Assembly: GCA_021205245.1 (NCBI GenBank)
Contig: JAJPXZ010000121.1
Span: forward strand, 1 to 39,670
Direction: 5' to 3'
DNA length: 39,670 bases
DNA from: Planctomycetaceae bacterium
GTDB lineage: Bacteria > Planctomycetota > SZUA-567
Below, in pieces: positions 31,170 to 39,668 of this stretch. Position 1 is the stretch's first letter. Each line of letters begins with the position of its first letter. A program made the position numbers and the translations under genes. The notes below the pieces were generated by a model that made no database searches, was not told the DNA's origin, and worked only from the letters and a program-made list of their open reading frames with translations.

Positions 31170-34100
31170 ATGCCCAAACGCACGGATCTCCATAAAATCG
31201 CCGTCATCGGCGCCGGCCCCATCATCATCGGTCAGGCGTGCGAATTCGACTACTCCGGCACCCAGGCCTGCAAGGCGCTGAAGGAAGAAGGCTATGAGGT
31301 GGTGTTGATCAATTCCAACCCCGCCACCATCATGACCGACCCCGGCACCGCCGACCGCACCTATATTGAACCCCTTACCCTCGAGGCTGTCGCTGCCGTA
31401 CTCCGCAAGGAACGCCCCCAGGCGCTTTTGCCCACCCTTGGCGGTCAAACTGCCCTCAACACCGCCTTCCGCGTCGCCGACGCAGGCATCCTGGCGGAAC
31501 TGGATATCGAACTCATCGGCGCGGACCGGGACGTCATTCACCGGGCCGAAGACCGCGACGCCTTCCGCGAAGCAGTACGTCGCGCCGGCGTCGACCTCCC
31601 CGCATCCGGCTTGGCGCGGAGTATGGACGAAGCCATGCGCGTGGTTGAAGAGATCGGCCTGCCGTGCATCATCAGGCCCGCCTTTACCCTCGGCGGCACC
31701 GGCGGCGGCATGGCGTACAATATGGAGGAGTTCCGCCGCACCGCCATGGCCGGCCTTGACGCCAGCATGGTGGGGGAAATCCTTGTCGAAGAATCGGTGG
31801 TGGGCTGGAAGGAATTGGAAATTGAAATGATGGCCGATTCCTCCGGGAACGGCATCGTTATCTGCACGGTAGAAAACCTCGACCCCATGGGAGTCCATAC
31901 CGGTGATTCCATCACCGTCGCGCCGGCCCAGACCATGACCGACGCCGAGATTCAGGAAATGCGCGACAAGTCGTTGGCCATTATGGCTTCCATCGGCTTG
32001 AAAACCTCTGGCTGTAATATCCAATTTGCCCAAAGCCCGCAGACCGGGCGCATGGTGGCGATTGAATTGAACCCGCGCGTGTCGCGGTCGTCGGCGCTCG
32101 CGTCCAAGGCGACCGGCTTCCCCATCGCGAAAATCGCCGCCAAGGTGGCTGTCGGCTATCAGCTCACCGAACTGCGGAACGACATCGTGCCTGAGCGGTC
32201 CGCGTGCGGCGAACCCGCTATCGACTACGTTGTCGTGAAGATTCCCCGCTTCGCTTTTGAGAAATTCCCCGGCTCGGACGAAACTATTTCTATCCAGATG
32301 AAGTCGGTCGGTGAGGTAATGGCAATCGGCCGCACTTTCAAGGAAGCGCTTCAGAAGGGCATGCGCTCGATGGAAAACGGCCGCTTCGGCATGGGCGGCG
32401 ACGGCAAAGATCCAGACCCGGTCGCACTGGACGAAGAGACGGTCAGGGCCAAGCTGGTCGTCCCCAACCGCGACCGGCTGTATTATCTTCGCTACGCTCT
32501 TGAACGCGGCATGACGCCGGAAGATATCTTCACTCTCACCGGTATCGATCCCTGGTGGACGCACCAGATGAACGAGATCCTAGTCGAAGAAAAACGCTTG
32601 CGCGGCTTGTCGCTGGACGGGATGACCAAGGATGATTTCATCCGGGCCAAGCAGTTCGGCTTCGCCGATGTGCAGCTTGCCCACGCGCTCAACTCAACCG
32701 AGGCGGCGGTGCGCGCCAAACGCTACGAGCTTGGCGTCCGCGCCTCCTACCGCCTTGTCGATACCTGCGCCGGGACCGCTCCGGCGACGAATCCCTATTA
32801 CTACGGCACCTATGGCGAGCAGGACGAAGCCAGGGCCGACAGCGGCCGGGAAAAGATTCTCATCCTTGGCGGCGGTCCGAACCGCATCGGGCAGGGCATC
32901 GAGTTCGATTATTGCTGCTGCCATGCATCGTTCGCGGCGCGGGATTTGGGGTATGAGTCTCTTATCATCAACTGCAATCCCGAGACCGTCTCCACCGATT
33001 TCGACACCTCCGACAGGTTGTATTTCGAACCGCTGACGGTGGAAGACACGTTGGAAGTGGTGAACCGCGAAAAGCCGAAAGGCGTCATTATCCAGTTCGG
33101 CGGCCAGACCCCCCTCAATATCAGCCGCGCGCTGGTGGAAGCGGGTGTTCCCATCCTTGGTACGACTGTCGACTCTATTGACCGCGCCTCGGACCGGGGC
33201 CAGTTCTCCGACCTCCTCCGAAAGCTCGACCTCCTTCAAACCCATAACGCCGTCGCCCATACCCTTGACGGTGCTCTTGAAGCGGCGCGGGGCATCGGTT
33301 TCCCCGTCCTCATGCGGCCGTCGTTTGTGCTGGGCGGCGCGAAGATGGAAATCGTCCACGATGAACCGATGCTGCGGAAATATTGGGAAGAACTGATCGT
33401 CTACTGCACCAAGGCGGACGTCACTATCAGCCAGGCGCGTCCGGTCCTTATCGACGGCTTTCTCGAAAACGCCACCGAGGTCGACGTCGACGCCATCGCC
33501 GACGGCGAGTCGGTGTTTATCGCCGGGGTTATGGAACACATCGAACAGGCGGGCATCCACTCAGGCGACTCCGCCTGCTCGTTGCCGCCGTACAGCCTGA
33601 CGCCGGAGGTGCGCGCCGGACTCGAGGATGCGACTAAACGCCTGGCGCTGGAATTGGGCGTGCGCGGCCTTATGAACGTCCAGTATGCGGTCAAGGACGG
33701 GCTCATCTACGTCCTCGAGGTTAACCCCCGGGCCAGCCGCACCGTCCCCTTTGTCAGCAAGGTGACAGGCGTTCCTGTCGCCCGCTACGCGACTATGGCA
33801 ATGCTTGGAAAAAGCCTCGCCGACCTCGGCCTGACGGAAAAGCGCCCCGACCCCACCTTCTACGGCGTCAAGGAAGCCGTCTTCCCCTTTCCCCGCTTTC
33901 TGCTGCCGAGTTCGGTCGTGTCGGAATCCGGGATTCCGCTGGCGACCGTCGACGCGGTGTTGGGGCCGGAGATGAAGTCGCCCGGCGAAGTGATGGGCAT
34001 CGACGCCGACCTCGATCTCGCGTTTGCAAAAAGTCAGTTGGGGGCTGGCTCGAAAATGCCGCTGGCAGGGACCGCGTTCATCTCCGTCAAGCCATCGGAC

Positions 34101-34469
34101 CATGACCAGCTCGAACATATCGCCCGCACCCTCGATAACCTCGGCTTCAAGCTCCTCGCCACCCGAGGCACCGCCCTTGCCATTCGCCAATGGGGCCTGC
34201 CGGTGGAGGCTATCCGCAAGGTGTCGGAAGGTCGGCCGAACGTGGTTGACCTGATGGTGGACAACCGCATCCATTTGGTTATCAACACCCCGAGCGGCAA
34301 AACGCCTCGTCGTGACGAAACAGCCATCCGCACCACCGCCTTGGCGCGGGGCATTCCCCTCATCACCACGGTGCAGGCGGCCGGGGCGTTCGTCAGCGCT
34401 ATTCGCAAGCTCAAGGGGGAGGGCGGCATTACCGTCAAGGCTTTGCAGGATTACCACGCAGGGCTGTAA
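31170..34469 (+). CDS. carB: Carbamoyl phosphate synthetase large subunit
   Basis: 1099 residues, a full-length large chain making carbamoyl phosphate from bicarbonate, ammonia and two ATP. Domains: first ATP-grasp half (about 1-400; [36 protein letters not shown]), linker (about 401-555), second ATP-grasp half (about 556-935; [34 protein letters not shown]), and the C-terminal MGS regulatory domain (about 936-1099; [35 protein letters not shown]). Both halves keep the phosphate-binding loops. It appears fully functional, unlike the adjacent CarA. In one operon with carA and pyrF, so it feeds pyrimidine and possibly arginine synthesis. Confidence 0.97.
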   Translation: MPKRTDLHKIAVIGAGPIIIGQACEFDYSGTQACKALKEEGYEVVLINSNPATIMTDPGTADRTYIEPLTLEAVAAVLRKERPQALLPTLGGQTALNTAFRVADAGILAELDIELIGADRDVIHRAEDRDAFREAVRRAGVDLPASGLARSMDEAMRVVEEIGLPCIIRPAFTLGGTGGGMAYNMEEFRRTAMAGLDASMVGEILVEESVVGWKELEIEMMADSSGNGIVICTVENLDPMGVHTGDSITVAPAQTMTDAEIQEMRDKSLAIMASIGLKTSGCNIQFAQSPQTGRMVAIELNPRVSRSSALASKATGFPIAKIAAKVAVGYQLTELRNDIVPERSACGEPAIDYVVVKIPRFAFEKFPGSDETISIQMKSVGEVMAIGRTFKEALQKGMRSMENGRFGMGGDGKDPDPVALDEETVRAKLVVPNRDRLYYLRYALERGMTPEDIFTLTGIDPWWTHQMNEILVEEKRLRGLSLDGMTKDDFIRAKQFGFADVQLAHALNSTEAAVRAKRYELGVRASYRLVDTCAGTAPATNPYYYGTYGEQDEARADSGREKILILGGGPNRIGQGIEFDYCCCHASFAARDLGYESLIINCNPETVSTDFDTSDRLYFEPLTVEDTLEVVNREKPKGVIIQFGGQTPLNISRALVEAGVPILGTTVDSIDRASDRGQFSDLLRKLDLLQTHNAVAHTLDGALEAARGIGFPVLMRPSFVLGGAKMEIVHDEPMLRKYWEELIVYCTKADVTISQARPVLIDGFLENATEVDVDAIADGESVFIAGVMEHIEQAGIHSGDSACSLPPYSLTPEVRAGLEDATKRLALELGVRGLMNVQYAVKDGLIYVLEVNPRASRTVPFVSKVTGVPVARYATMAMLGKSLADLGLTEKRPDPTFYGVKEAVFPFPRFLLPSSVVSESGIPLATVDAVLGPEMKSPGEVMGIDADLDLAFAKSQLGAGSKMPLAGTAFISVKPSDHDQLEHIARTLDNLGFKLLATRGTALAIRQWGLPVEAIRKVSEGRPNVVDLMVDNRIHLVINTPSGKTPRRDETAIRTTALARGIPLITTVQAAGAFVSAIRKLKGEGGITVKALQDYHAGL

Positions 34470-34533
34470 GCCTACGACATGAACGGCGCGGGGCGACGCC
34501 ACAGTGACCCCGCGCCACAGACAAAGGATTATT

Positions 34534-35517
34534 ATGGCAGACGCAACCCATTTCGGCGACCGCCTGGACGCCGCCATTCGCGAAAAGAAGAGCGTGGCTG
34601 TCGTCGGCATCGCCCCCACCCTGGCCATTCTGCCGCCCGAACTGGCGCGCCGCGCCGAAGAGGGACAGCACGGCCTCTATGCCGCCCTCAGCGACTTCTG
34701 CCTGGGAATCGTCACAGCAGTGTCGGACCTCGTGCCGGCGATCAAACCGAATATCGCCTTTTTTGAAGCGTTCGGAATGCATGGCTTGTCTGTGTATAAA
34801 TCGGTGTGCCTGACCGCCGCCGATTTGGGCCTGGTGGTCATTGGCGACGTCAAGCGGGGCGATATCGGCTCCACCGCCGCCGCCTATGCACAGGGCCTTC
34901 TCGATGCGCCAAAAGTCCGTCTCCGCGATCTCGGCAGCCAGCCGCCGGAACGGTTCCAGGAACTCGTCGGCGTTCTGCTTGGCCCCCACGACGCCCTGAC
35001 GCTCAATCCCTACATGGGTTCGGACTCGGTACAGCCGTTTATCGATCGGGGCAAGCCTGCGGGCAAGGGGTTCTTCATCCTTGTTAAAACCAGCAATCCA
35101 TCCAGCAAGGAATTGCAGGACCTGCCGCTCGCCTCGGGCGGCACGGTGGCGGAGCACGTCGCCGGGCTGGTGTCGGGATGGGGGTCGGACGACCTGGGCG
35201 ACAGCGGTTTGTCGTCGGTTGGCGCCGAGGTGGGGGCGACGCACCCGGACGAACTCGCCCGGTACCGCGAACTCATGCCCACGGCGCCGTTCCTGGTCCC
35301 CGGCTATGGGGCGCAGGGCGGATCGGCGGCCGGGGTGGTGCCGGCGTTCCGCGAGGACGGCAGCGGCGCGGTGGTGAATGCCAGCCGGTCCATCCTGCAG
35401 GCGTGGAAGAACGACGGCGGCGGCGACGATTGGCAGGGCGCGGCACGGCGGGCAGCCATCGCCATGAACGGCGACCTCCGTGAAGCCCTCTCGACCGCGG
35501 GCAAGTGGGGCCTATAG
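34534..35517 (+). CDS. pyrF: Orotidine 5'-phosphate decarboxylase, type 2, with altered VGxDP motif
   Basis: 327 residues from the ATG at 34534 (AAAGGA upstream), the longer bacterial type. Converts OMP to UMP, the last step of de novo UMP synthesis. The catalytic Lys/Asp set is intact: IKPNIAFFEAFG (Lys71) and DVKRGDIGSTAAAYA (Asp105, Lys107, Asp110), with the phosphate-binding LVPGYGAQGG near the C-terminus. The Asp of the N-terminal VG(I/L)DP motif, which in homologues contacts the OMP ribose, is Ala27 here (VVGIAPTLAILP; codon GCC instead of GAC). Activity may be reduced or the contact made differently. It lies 64 bases after carB. Confidence 0.93.
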   Translation: MADATHFGDRLDAAIREKKSVAVVGIAPTLAILPPELARRAEEGQHGLYAALSDFCLGIVTAVSDLVPAIKPNIAFFEAFGMHGLSVYKSVCLTAADLGLVVIGDVKRGDIGSTAAAYAQGLLDAPKVRLRDLGSQPPERFQELVGVLLGPHDALTLNPYMGSDSVQPFIDRGKPAGKGFFILVKTSNPSSKELQDLPLASGGTVAEHVAGLVSGWGSDDLGDSGLSSVGAEVGATHPDELARYRELMPTAPFLVPGYGAQGGSAAGVVPAFREDGSGAVVNASRSILQAWKNDGGGDDWQGAARRAAIAMNGDLREALSTAGKWGL

Positions 35518-35521
35518 CGTT

Positions 35522-36082
35522 TTACCGCAGCGGAAAGCGCGCCATCGGCGCGTAAACGGGGCCGTTCCGCCGTAGGGTGCTCATAAAGACGACGACCGCA
35601 TCGATGTCGATGTAGCCGAATACGCGCTGGCCCATGGCGGCAACTGTTTCTTCCAGCCCGCGCACGTCGGCCGGTTGTTTGACCCGGCCAAGCGTCAGGT
35701 GGGGCCGGAAGGGACGTTTTTCCGCGTCGTAGCCAAGGTCGACGCACACATCCTCGACAGCGGCGGCAAGGTCGATCGCTTCGTCCGCGCCGTCGCCGCA
35801 CCCGGCCCACACCACCCGGGGATGCCGCCAATTCGGGAACGCGCCGATGCCCCGCACTTCAAGAGCGAACGGCTCAATTCCGGCGACGCCTTCCTCCAGC
35901 GCGTCGAAAAGCTCTTCAAGATCGTTTTCCTTGACGTCTCCGAGAAAGCGCAGGGTGAGGTGGAGGTTTTCCGTCTTCACCCATTTAACCAGCGGCGCAC
36001 CGGCGCGCAGGACGGCAACATCGTCCTCGAGTGCGTCGCGGACGTCCTCCCCGATCTCGGCGGCGATAAAGGTGCGTATCAC
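35522..36082 (-). CDS. thpR: RNA 2',3'-cyclic phosphodiesterase (2'-5' RNA ligase family)
   Basis: 186 residues. The two HxTx motifs of the 2H phosphoesterase fold are present: NLHLTLRFLGD (about residue 40) and RPHLTLGRVK (about 127). The enzyme hydrolyses 2',3'-cyclic phosphates of RNA ends and can also join tRNA halves with a 2'-5' bond in vitro. Its ATG overlaps the stop of the upstream GNAT gene (ATGA), so the two are translationally coupled. Convergent with pyrF, four bases between the stops. Confidence 0.93.
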   Translation of the reverse strand: MIRTFIAAEIGEDVRDALEDDVAVLRAGAPLVKWVKTENLHLTLRFLGDVKENDLEELFDALEEGVAGIEPFALEVRGIGAFPNWRHPRVVWAGCGDGADEAIDLAAAVEDVCVDLGYDAEKRPFRPHLTLGRVKQPADVRGLEETVAAMGQRVFGYIDIDAVVVFMSTLRRNGPVYAPMARFPLR

Positions 36083-36555
36083 GCCTTGTCCTTTCGCATG
36101 ACAAGCACGTACGGCCCGCCCGGCACCTGGAAACCTTCGCCTGTCTCGCGGTAACCAGCCTTGGTGTAGATGTGGCGGTTTTCGTCCGAGTGTTTGCCGC
36201 AGTCGAGGACAAAGCCGAGGGCGTTTGGATGGCGCGACTCCACCTCGGCGACCAGCCTCTGGCCGATGCCGTTCCCCTGGAGGTCCGGGTCAACTGAGAG
36301 CCTGCACCAGTATATTGCGCCGTCATCAAGCGGTTTGAAGCGGAGTGAGCCCGCCACGCGGCCGTCACACTCGGCCAGCAGGATCTGCTTGCCGTCCGCA
36401 ACTTCGGCGGCGAGGGTCGCGGGCGTTTCCTTCAATGGCGGGAGATCGTCGCCGTAGAGCGGCGCTTCCTTCAGGAGATAGGCTCGGCGCTGAATGTCGA
36501 GGAGAGCGGGATAGTCTTCGGGGGTCGCAAGACGAAAGGTAAGGGAGACTGACAT
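36079..36555 (-). CDS. GNAT family N-acetyltransferase
   Basis: 158 residues from the ATG at 36555, AGGAG 5 bases upstream. A single GNAT domain: FRLATPEDYPALLDIQRRAY, the acetyl-CoA-binding loop LSVDPDLQGNGIGQRLVAEV (Q-x-x-G-x-G, residues about 91-110), and the C-terminal RHIYTKAGYRETG. A generic acetyltransferase of unknown substrate, translationally coupled to thpR. Its upstream region is occupied by the palindromic repeat. Confidence 0.9.
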   Translation of the reverse strand: MSVSLTFRLATPEDYPALLDIQRRAYLLKEAPLYGDDLPPLKETPATLAAEVADGKQILLAECDGRVAGSLRFKPLDDGAIYWCRLSVDPDLQGNGIGQRLVAEVESRHPNALGFVLDCGKHSDENRHIYTKAGYRETGEGFQVPGGPYVLVMRKDKA

Positions 36556-36569
36556 GGGGACTCCTGATA

Positions 36570-36660
36570 ATTCACAATGCACAATTCATAATTCACAATG
36601 ACAAACAAGACGCATATCGGTTGGTAATTATGCAGTGTGCATTATGAATTGTGAATTGGA
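36570..36660. repeat. AT-rich palindromic repeat (MITE-like)
   Basis: Imperfect inverted repeat with a perfect 13-base core, CACAATTCATAAT (36580-36592) and ATTATGAATTGTG (36641-36653). Partial matches extend on both sides to roughly 25-30 bases per arm, around a spacer of about 48 bases. Units such as AATTCACAAT and AATTGTGAATT recur within the arms. It is far richer in AT than its surroundings, in the divergent gap between GNAT and apgM, and its shape fits a small non-autonomous element or a genome-wide palindromic repeat. Confidence 0.7.
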
Positions 36661-36661
36661 A

Positions 36662-36684
36662 ATTTACTGTACGTCACGGTAAAT
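36662..36684 (+). promoter_or_regulatory. Operator-like inverted repeat upstream of apgM
   Basis: ATTTACTGT, 5-base spacer, ACGGTAAAT: 9-base arms with one mismatch, about 45 bases before the apgM start. The dyad could bind a dimeric regulator; no regulator is assigned. Confidence 0.35.
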
Positions 36685-36729
36685 ATCTGCATCATGATGT
36701 TTTTCCCAGACACAATGGAGCTTAATCCC

Positions 36730-37923
36730 ATGAAGTACATCCTCGTCATACCCGACGGCGCAGCCGACTTGATGCAGGCTGAACACGACAACAAAACCGT
36801 CTTTGAACTTGCCGCCACCCCAACCATGGACCTGATGGCTCGTGAAGGCATGCTGAGCCGCGCGCAAACCGTTCCGGACGGCCTGCATCCCGGGTCGGAC
36901 GTCGCGAACCTGTCGCTCCTTGGCTATGACCCGCGCGTCGGTTTTACCGGCCGCGCCGCCCTCGAGGCGGCGGCGATGGGGGTCGAGGTGCCGGAAGGCG
37001 ACGCCGTTTTCCGGGCCAACCTGGTGACGGTAACCCCGAACCACATTATGGACGATTACTGCGCCGGCCACATCTCCACCGAGGAAGGCCGCGAACTTAT
37101 CGAACAACTGAACACCGAGCTGGGCGTCGACGGCGTTACCTTGTTCCCGGGCGTCGGCTACCGCCACCTTTGCTTGATGGAGAACGCCGGGTCCGATGTT
37201 CCTGTCTGCATGCCGCCGCACGATATCGCCGGCGAAGACATAACAGAACATCTGCCACACGGGCAGTTCTCGTCGTGGGTGCTGGAGGTGGAACACGCCA
37301 GTGCCGACCTGCTGCTCAATTACGACGTCAATGTTCGCCGCATTGAGCGGGGCGAAAAACCCGCGACCCAGGTGTGGCTGTGGGGCGGGGCGACAGCGAT
37401 GGAGTTGGAAAACTTCGCTGCCCGCCACGGGCTGGGGTCGGCCGGGCTTATCAGTGCCGTCGACCTTATGCGCGGCATCGGCAAGCTGGCCGGCATGGAC
37501 GTCCTGACGGTGGAGGGCGCGACCGCCTACATCGACACCAACTACGCAGGCAAAGGCCGCGCCGCCCTCGACTATATCTACATGCACGACTTTATCGCCG
37601 TCCATGTGGAAGCCCCGGACGAGGCCGGCCACAACGGCGACCTGACGGGCAAGGTGAAAGCGCTGGAGGACATCGACCGCCACATCCTGGCGCCCCTTTA
37701 TGCGATGGCGAAGCACTACGGCGATTGGCGCATCCTGGTCGCGCCCGACCATCCAACCCCGGTCTCGACCGGCAAGCATTCGAGCGACCCGGTGCCGTAC
37801 GTGATGTGGGGTCCCGGCTTCGAAGCGAATGGCGCGAAGGCCTTCAACGAGAAGGAAGCGGAGCGCGTCGGCGGCGATGTAGCGGTCGGCCATGAGCTGA
37901 TGGGCAAGTTTTTGGCCGAATAG
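36730..37923 (+). CDS. apgM: Cofactor-independent phosphoglycerate mutase, archaeal type (ApgM)
   Basis: 397 residues from the ATG at 36730, GGAG 9 bases upstream. An alkaline-phosphatase-superfamily enzyme that interconverts 3- and 2-phosphoglycerate; some relatives have been proposed as alternative homoserine kinases. Metal and catalytic motifs: MKYILVIPDGAADL at the start, GSDVANLSLLGYDP (phosphoserine site), FIAVHVEAPDEAGHNGD and LVAPDHPTPVSTGKHSSDPV. The body between (VGYRHLCLMENAG, PPHDIAGEDI) is typical of the family. The gene stands alone between the palindromic repeat and the tRNA. Confidence 0.92.
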   Translation: MKYILVIPDGAADLMQAEHDNKTVFELAATPTMDLMAREGMLSRAQTVPDGLHPGSDVANLSLLGYDPRVGFTGRAALEAAAMGVEVPEGDAVFRANLVTVTPNHIMDDYCAGHISTEEGRELIEQLNTELGVDGVTLFPGVGYRHLCLMENAGSDVPVCMPPHDIAGEDITEHLPHGQFSSWVLEVEHASADLLLNYDVNVRRIERGEKPATQVWLWGGATAMELENFAARHGLGSAGLISAVDLMRGIGKLAGMDVLTVEGATAYIDTNYAGKGRAALDYIYMHDFIAVHVEAPDEAGHNGDLTGKVKALEDIDRHILAPLYAMAKHYGDWRILVAPDHPTPVSTGKHSSDPVPYVMWGPGFEANGAKAFNEKEAERVGGDVAVGHELMGKFLAE

Positions 37924-37977
37924 AGCGCTAACCCTCTGAAAAAGCGGGAAAAACCTGAAAAAAAGCCCGGAAAAAAG

Positions 37978-38005
37978 TTGCAAATCGAGCTTCCGCCTGT
38001 ATACT
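37978..38005 (+). promoter_or_regulatory. Promoter for tRNA-Arg
   Basis: TTGCAA, 16-bp spacer, TATACT, ending 17 bases before the mature tRNA 5' end. Confidence 0.65.
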
Positions 38006-38022
38006 ACTCACTCGAAACACCT

Positions 38023-38099
38023 GCGCCGGTAGCTCAATTGGATAGAGCGCTAGACTACGGATCTGGAGGTTAGGGGTTCGACTCCTCTCCGGCGTGCCA
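38023..38099 (+). tRNA. tRNA-Arg (anticodon ACG)
   Basis: 77 bases with encoded CCA. Acceptor GCGCCGG pairs with CCGGCGT (first pair G-U). D arm GCTC/GAGC, anticodon stem CTAGA/TCTGG with loop CTACGGA (anticodon ACG at 38057-38059, which reads CGU/CGC/CGA once A34 becomes inosine), and T arm AGGGG-TTCGACT-CCTCT. It is the integration site of the mobile element to the right: the integrase gene runs 50 bases into its 3' half on the other strand. Confidence 0.95.
38050..38099. other. Probable integration (att) site in the tRNA 3' half
   Basis: The 3' half of tRNA-Arg from the anticodon stem to CCA is shared with the integrase gene end, the usual place for tyrosine-integrase att cores. The tRNA is intact, so this should be the tRNA-restoring junction, and the other junction should carry a direct copy of part of this segment beyond the right edge of the window. 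Exact core limits cannot be set from one end. Confidence 0.55.
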
Positions 38100-39543
38100 A
38101 TACTAAATGCCCTGTTTCGCACTGCGCGACAGGGCTTTTTTCGTTTCCGGGGTTCCCTGAAACCGCACTTTTCCCGCCCTTTGCACCGTCCGCGTAAGTC
38201 CTTATTTGTCCGTCAAGGTCCGTGGCGAAACTGTCCGGTTTCCTGTCCCTGTTTTTGGTGCCCTGATCGGCAGGTGCATCGTCCGTCCCGGTCCTGGCCG
38301 CGCTCTCGGATTCCGGTGCGTTGGCGGCGATGGTGGGCAGCTTGGCGAGGGCTTCGGCCTCGGTGTCGTTCATGACGTGGGTGTATATCCCGGCCGTCAG
38401 CTTCGGGTCGCTGTGCCGCATTAATCGTTGCGCTGTCGCCAGCGGGACGCGGGCCTGATTGAGCATCGTGGCGAATGCGTGGCGCAGGCCGTGGAAGTGG
38501 TAGAGGCGGCCGTACTCGTCAGTGAGGACCTGATTGCCGTCGGCGTCCCGGGTCACAATGCCCGCCGCCTCCAGGTCGGTCCTGATCATCACCGCGCCCT
38601 TGTCGGCCCACATGCCCGGGAACGCCTTGGCGGCGGGCAGGAACAACATCATCCGCGCCTTTAGGTCGGCGGCAAGATCAGGCCGGAGGGGCATGGTGTC
38701 GGCCTTGCCGTTCTTCGCGTAGGCGGCTTCGATGGTCACTGTGGGCGGGTCGGCGTCGAAATTGAAGTGGGCGCGGGTCAGGCTCCGCAACTCGGACCAG
38801 CGAAATCCCGTCTCCGCTGCGGTGCGGTACAGGAGCGCCCGATCCGCCCCGCGCATCCCGTGGACGACAGGGCCGGACTCGGCGGCGGCCAGCAATCGGC
38901 CAAGCTCGTCAACCGAGTAGGGGTGGCGCTCGATGCGGCGATCGGCCTGGGCGTTCAGCAGGGAAATATTGACAAGCGGGCTTTCGGAGATGCGGCGCTC
39001 TTTCACCAGCCACCGGCAGAACGATTTCGCGGCCCGCAGGTAGTGATTGATGGTACCGGCAGCCATTTCCCCGCCCCGCTTCGCTGAAACCCACTGTGAG
39101 ACGTTTGTGGCGGAAATATCGGTAAGGGTGCGCCAGCCGCAGGCCTCGGCCAAGCGGTGGACGTTACTGACAGACTGCTTGATATGGTCGGCACAGTTGT
39201 CTTTCGCCTCCATCGACACCTTCCAGTCCGCGACGTGGTGGGCGAGAGACTTCCCGGCCGCCGCCCGCTGGCCAGTGATGATTCCCCACTTCGCCAACGC
39301 ATCCCGCACCGCAACGGGACAGGACTCCAGGAAGCGGGACAGCTCCGCGTCCGGTCCGGCCCCAGCCATGCGGAGAGAGACAAGCCGCTTGATATGGCGC
39401 TCCAGTTCGATACTGGCGGAACGGTCGGAGAAAGCGGCCAGGCGGCGCGTCACGCCGTCGTGGTCGGTAAACTCCACCGTCCATGTCGCATCGGCCCGGG
39501 CCTTCCCGTTCTTGCCGGCGCGCTTTCGTCGAAATACGCTCAT
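38050..39543 (-). CDS. int: Tyrosine-type site-specific integrase, ending inside tRNA-Arg
   Basis: 497 residues from the ATG at 39543. An N-terminal SAM-like core-binding domain (SLAHHVADWKVSMEAKDNCA, MAAGTINHYLRAAKSFCRWL) precedes the catalytic domain with the R-K-H-R-H-Y set: Arg in ETGFRWSELRSL, Lys in AYAKNGKADT, HGLRHAFATML, and RHSDPKLTAGIYTH. It integrates and excises DNA at the adjoining tRNA. The last residues (RRRGVEPLTSRSVV) are the complement of the tRNA 3' half, and the TAG stop falls in the anticodon stem, so the gene crosses the att junction. Expression depends on the overlapping upstream gene (ATGA). The upstream in-frame start at 39576 was rejected, as it lies within that gene. 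Confidence 0.93.
   Translation of the reverse strand: MSVFRRKRAGKNGKARADATWTVEFTDHDGVTRRLAAFSDRSASIELERHIKRLVSLRMAGAGPDAELSRFLESCPVAVRDALAKWGIITGQRAAAGKSLAHHVADWKVSMEAKDNCADHIKQSVSNVHRLAEACGWRTLTDISATNVSQWVSAKRGGEMAAGTINHYLRAAKSFCRWLVKERRISESPLVNISLLNAQADRRIERHPYSVDELGRLLAAAESGPVVHGMRGADRALLYRTAAETGFRWSELRSLTRAHFNFDADPPTVTIEAAYAKNGKADTMPLRPDLAADLKARMMLFLPAAKAFPGMWADKGAVMIRTDLEAAGIVTRDADGNQVLTDEYGRLYHFHGLRHAFATMLNQARVPLATAQRLMRHSDPKLTAGIYTHVMNDTEAEALAKLPTIAANAPESESAARTGTDDAPADQGTKNRDRKPDSFATDLDGQIRTYADGAKGGKSAVSGNPGNEKSPVAQCETGHLVLARRRGVEPLTSRSVV
38109..38141 (+). terminator. Terminator of tRNA-Arg
   Basis: GCCCTGT / ACAGGGC with a smaller CGC/GCG stem inside the loop, then six T residues. 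It lies antisense inside the integrase coding region. Confidence 0.85.
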
Positions 39544-39668
39544 GGCTTGATTCCCTTCTTCCGCAGGTGCGCCCATACGATCCCCATGATGAATTCGGTC
39601 AAGGGGACGCCCGCATCATCGGCGGCCTGGTGCAGTACCTCATGCTCGGCCGGGGTGAAGCGAAGAGG
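39540..39668 (-). CDS. Probable mobile-element DNA-binding protein (partial, 5' end outside window)
   Basis: The last 42 residues are visible. FTPAEHEVLHQAADDAGVPL followed by TEFIMGIVWAHLRKKGIKP has the helix-turn-helix rhythm of ribbon-helix-helix or mobilisation (MobC/CopG-like) proteins, with the frequent (F/L)TxxEhexLxxxAxxxGxxxxxFI pattern. Its TGA overlaps the integrase ATG (ATGA), so it is translated with the integrase and may be an excisionase, mobilisation or regulatory protein of the element. Family assignment is tentative. Confidence 0.55.
   Translation of the reverse strand, partial: PLRFTPAEHEVLHQAADDAGVPLTEFIMGIVWAHLRKKGIKP

Noticed and set aside
31014..32564. 516-residue minus-strand open frame opposite carB
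   Set aside because: Fully antisense to a clear carB; a GC-driven shadow.
36570..36660. CRISPR array
   Set aside because: Only an inverted repeat pair with short related units; no regular direct repeats with unique spacers and no cas genes.
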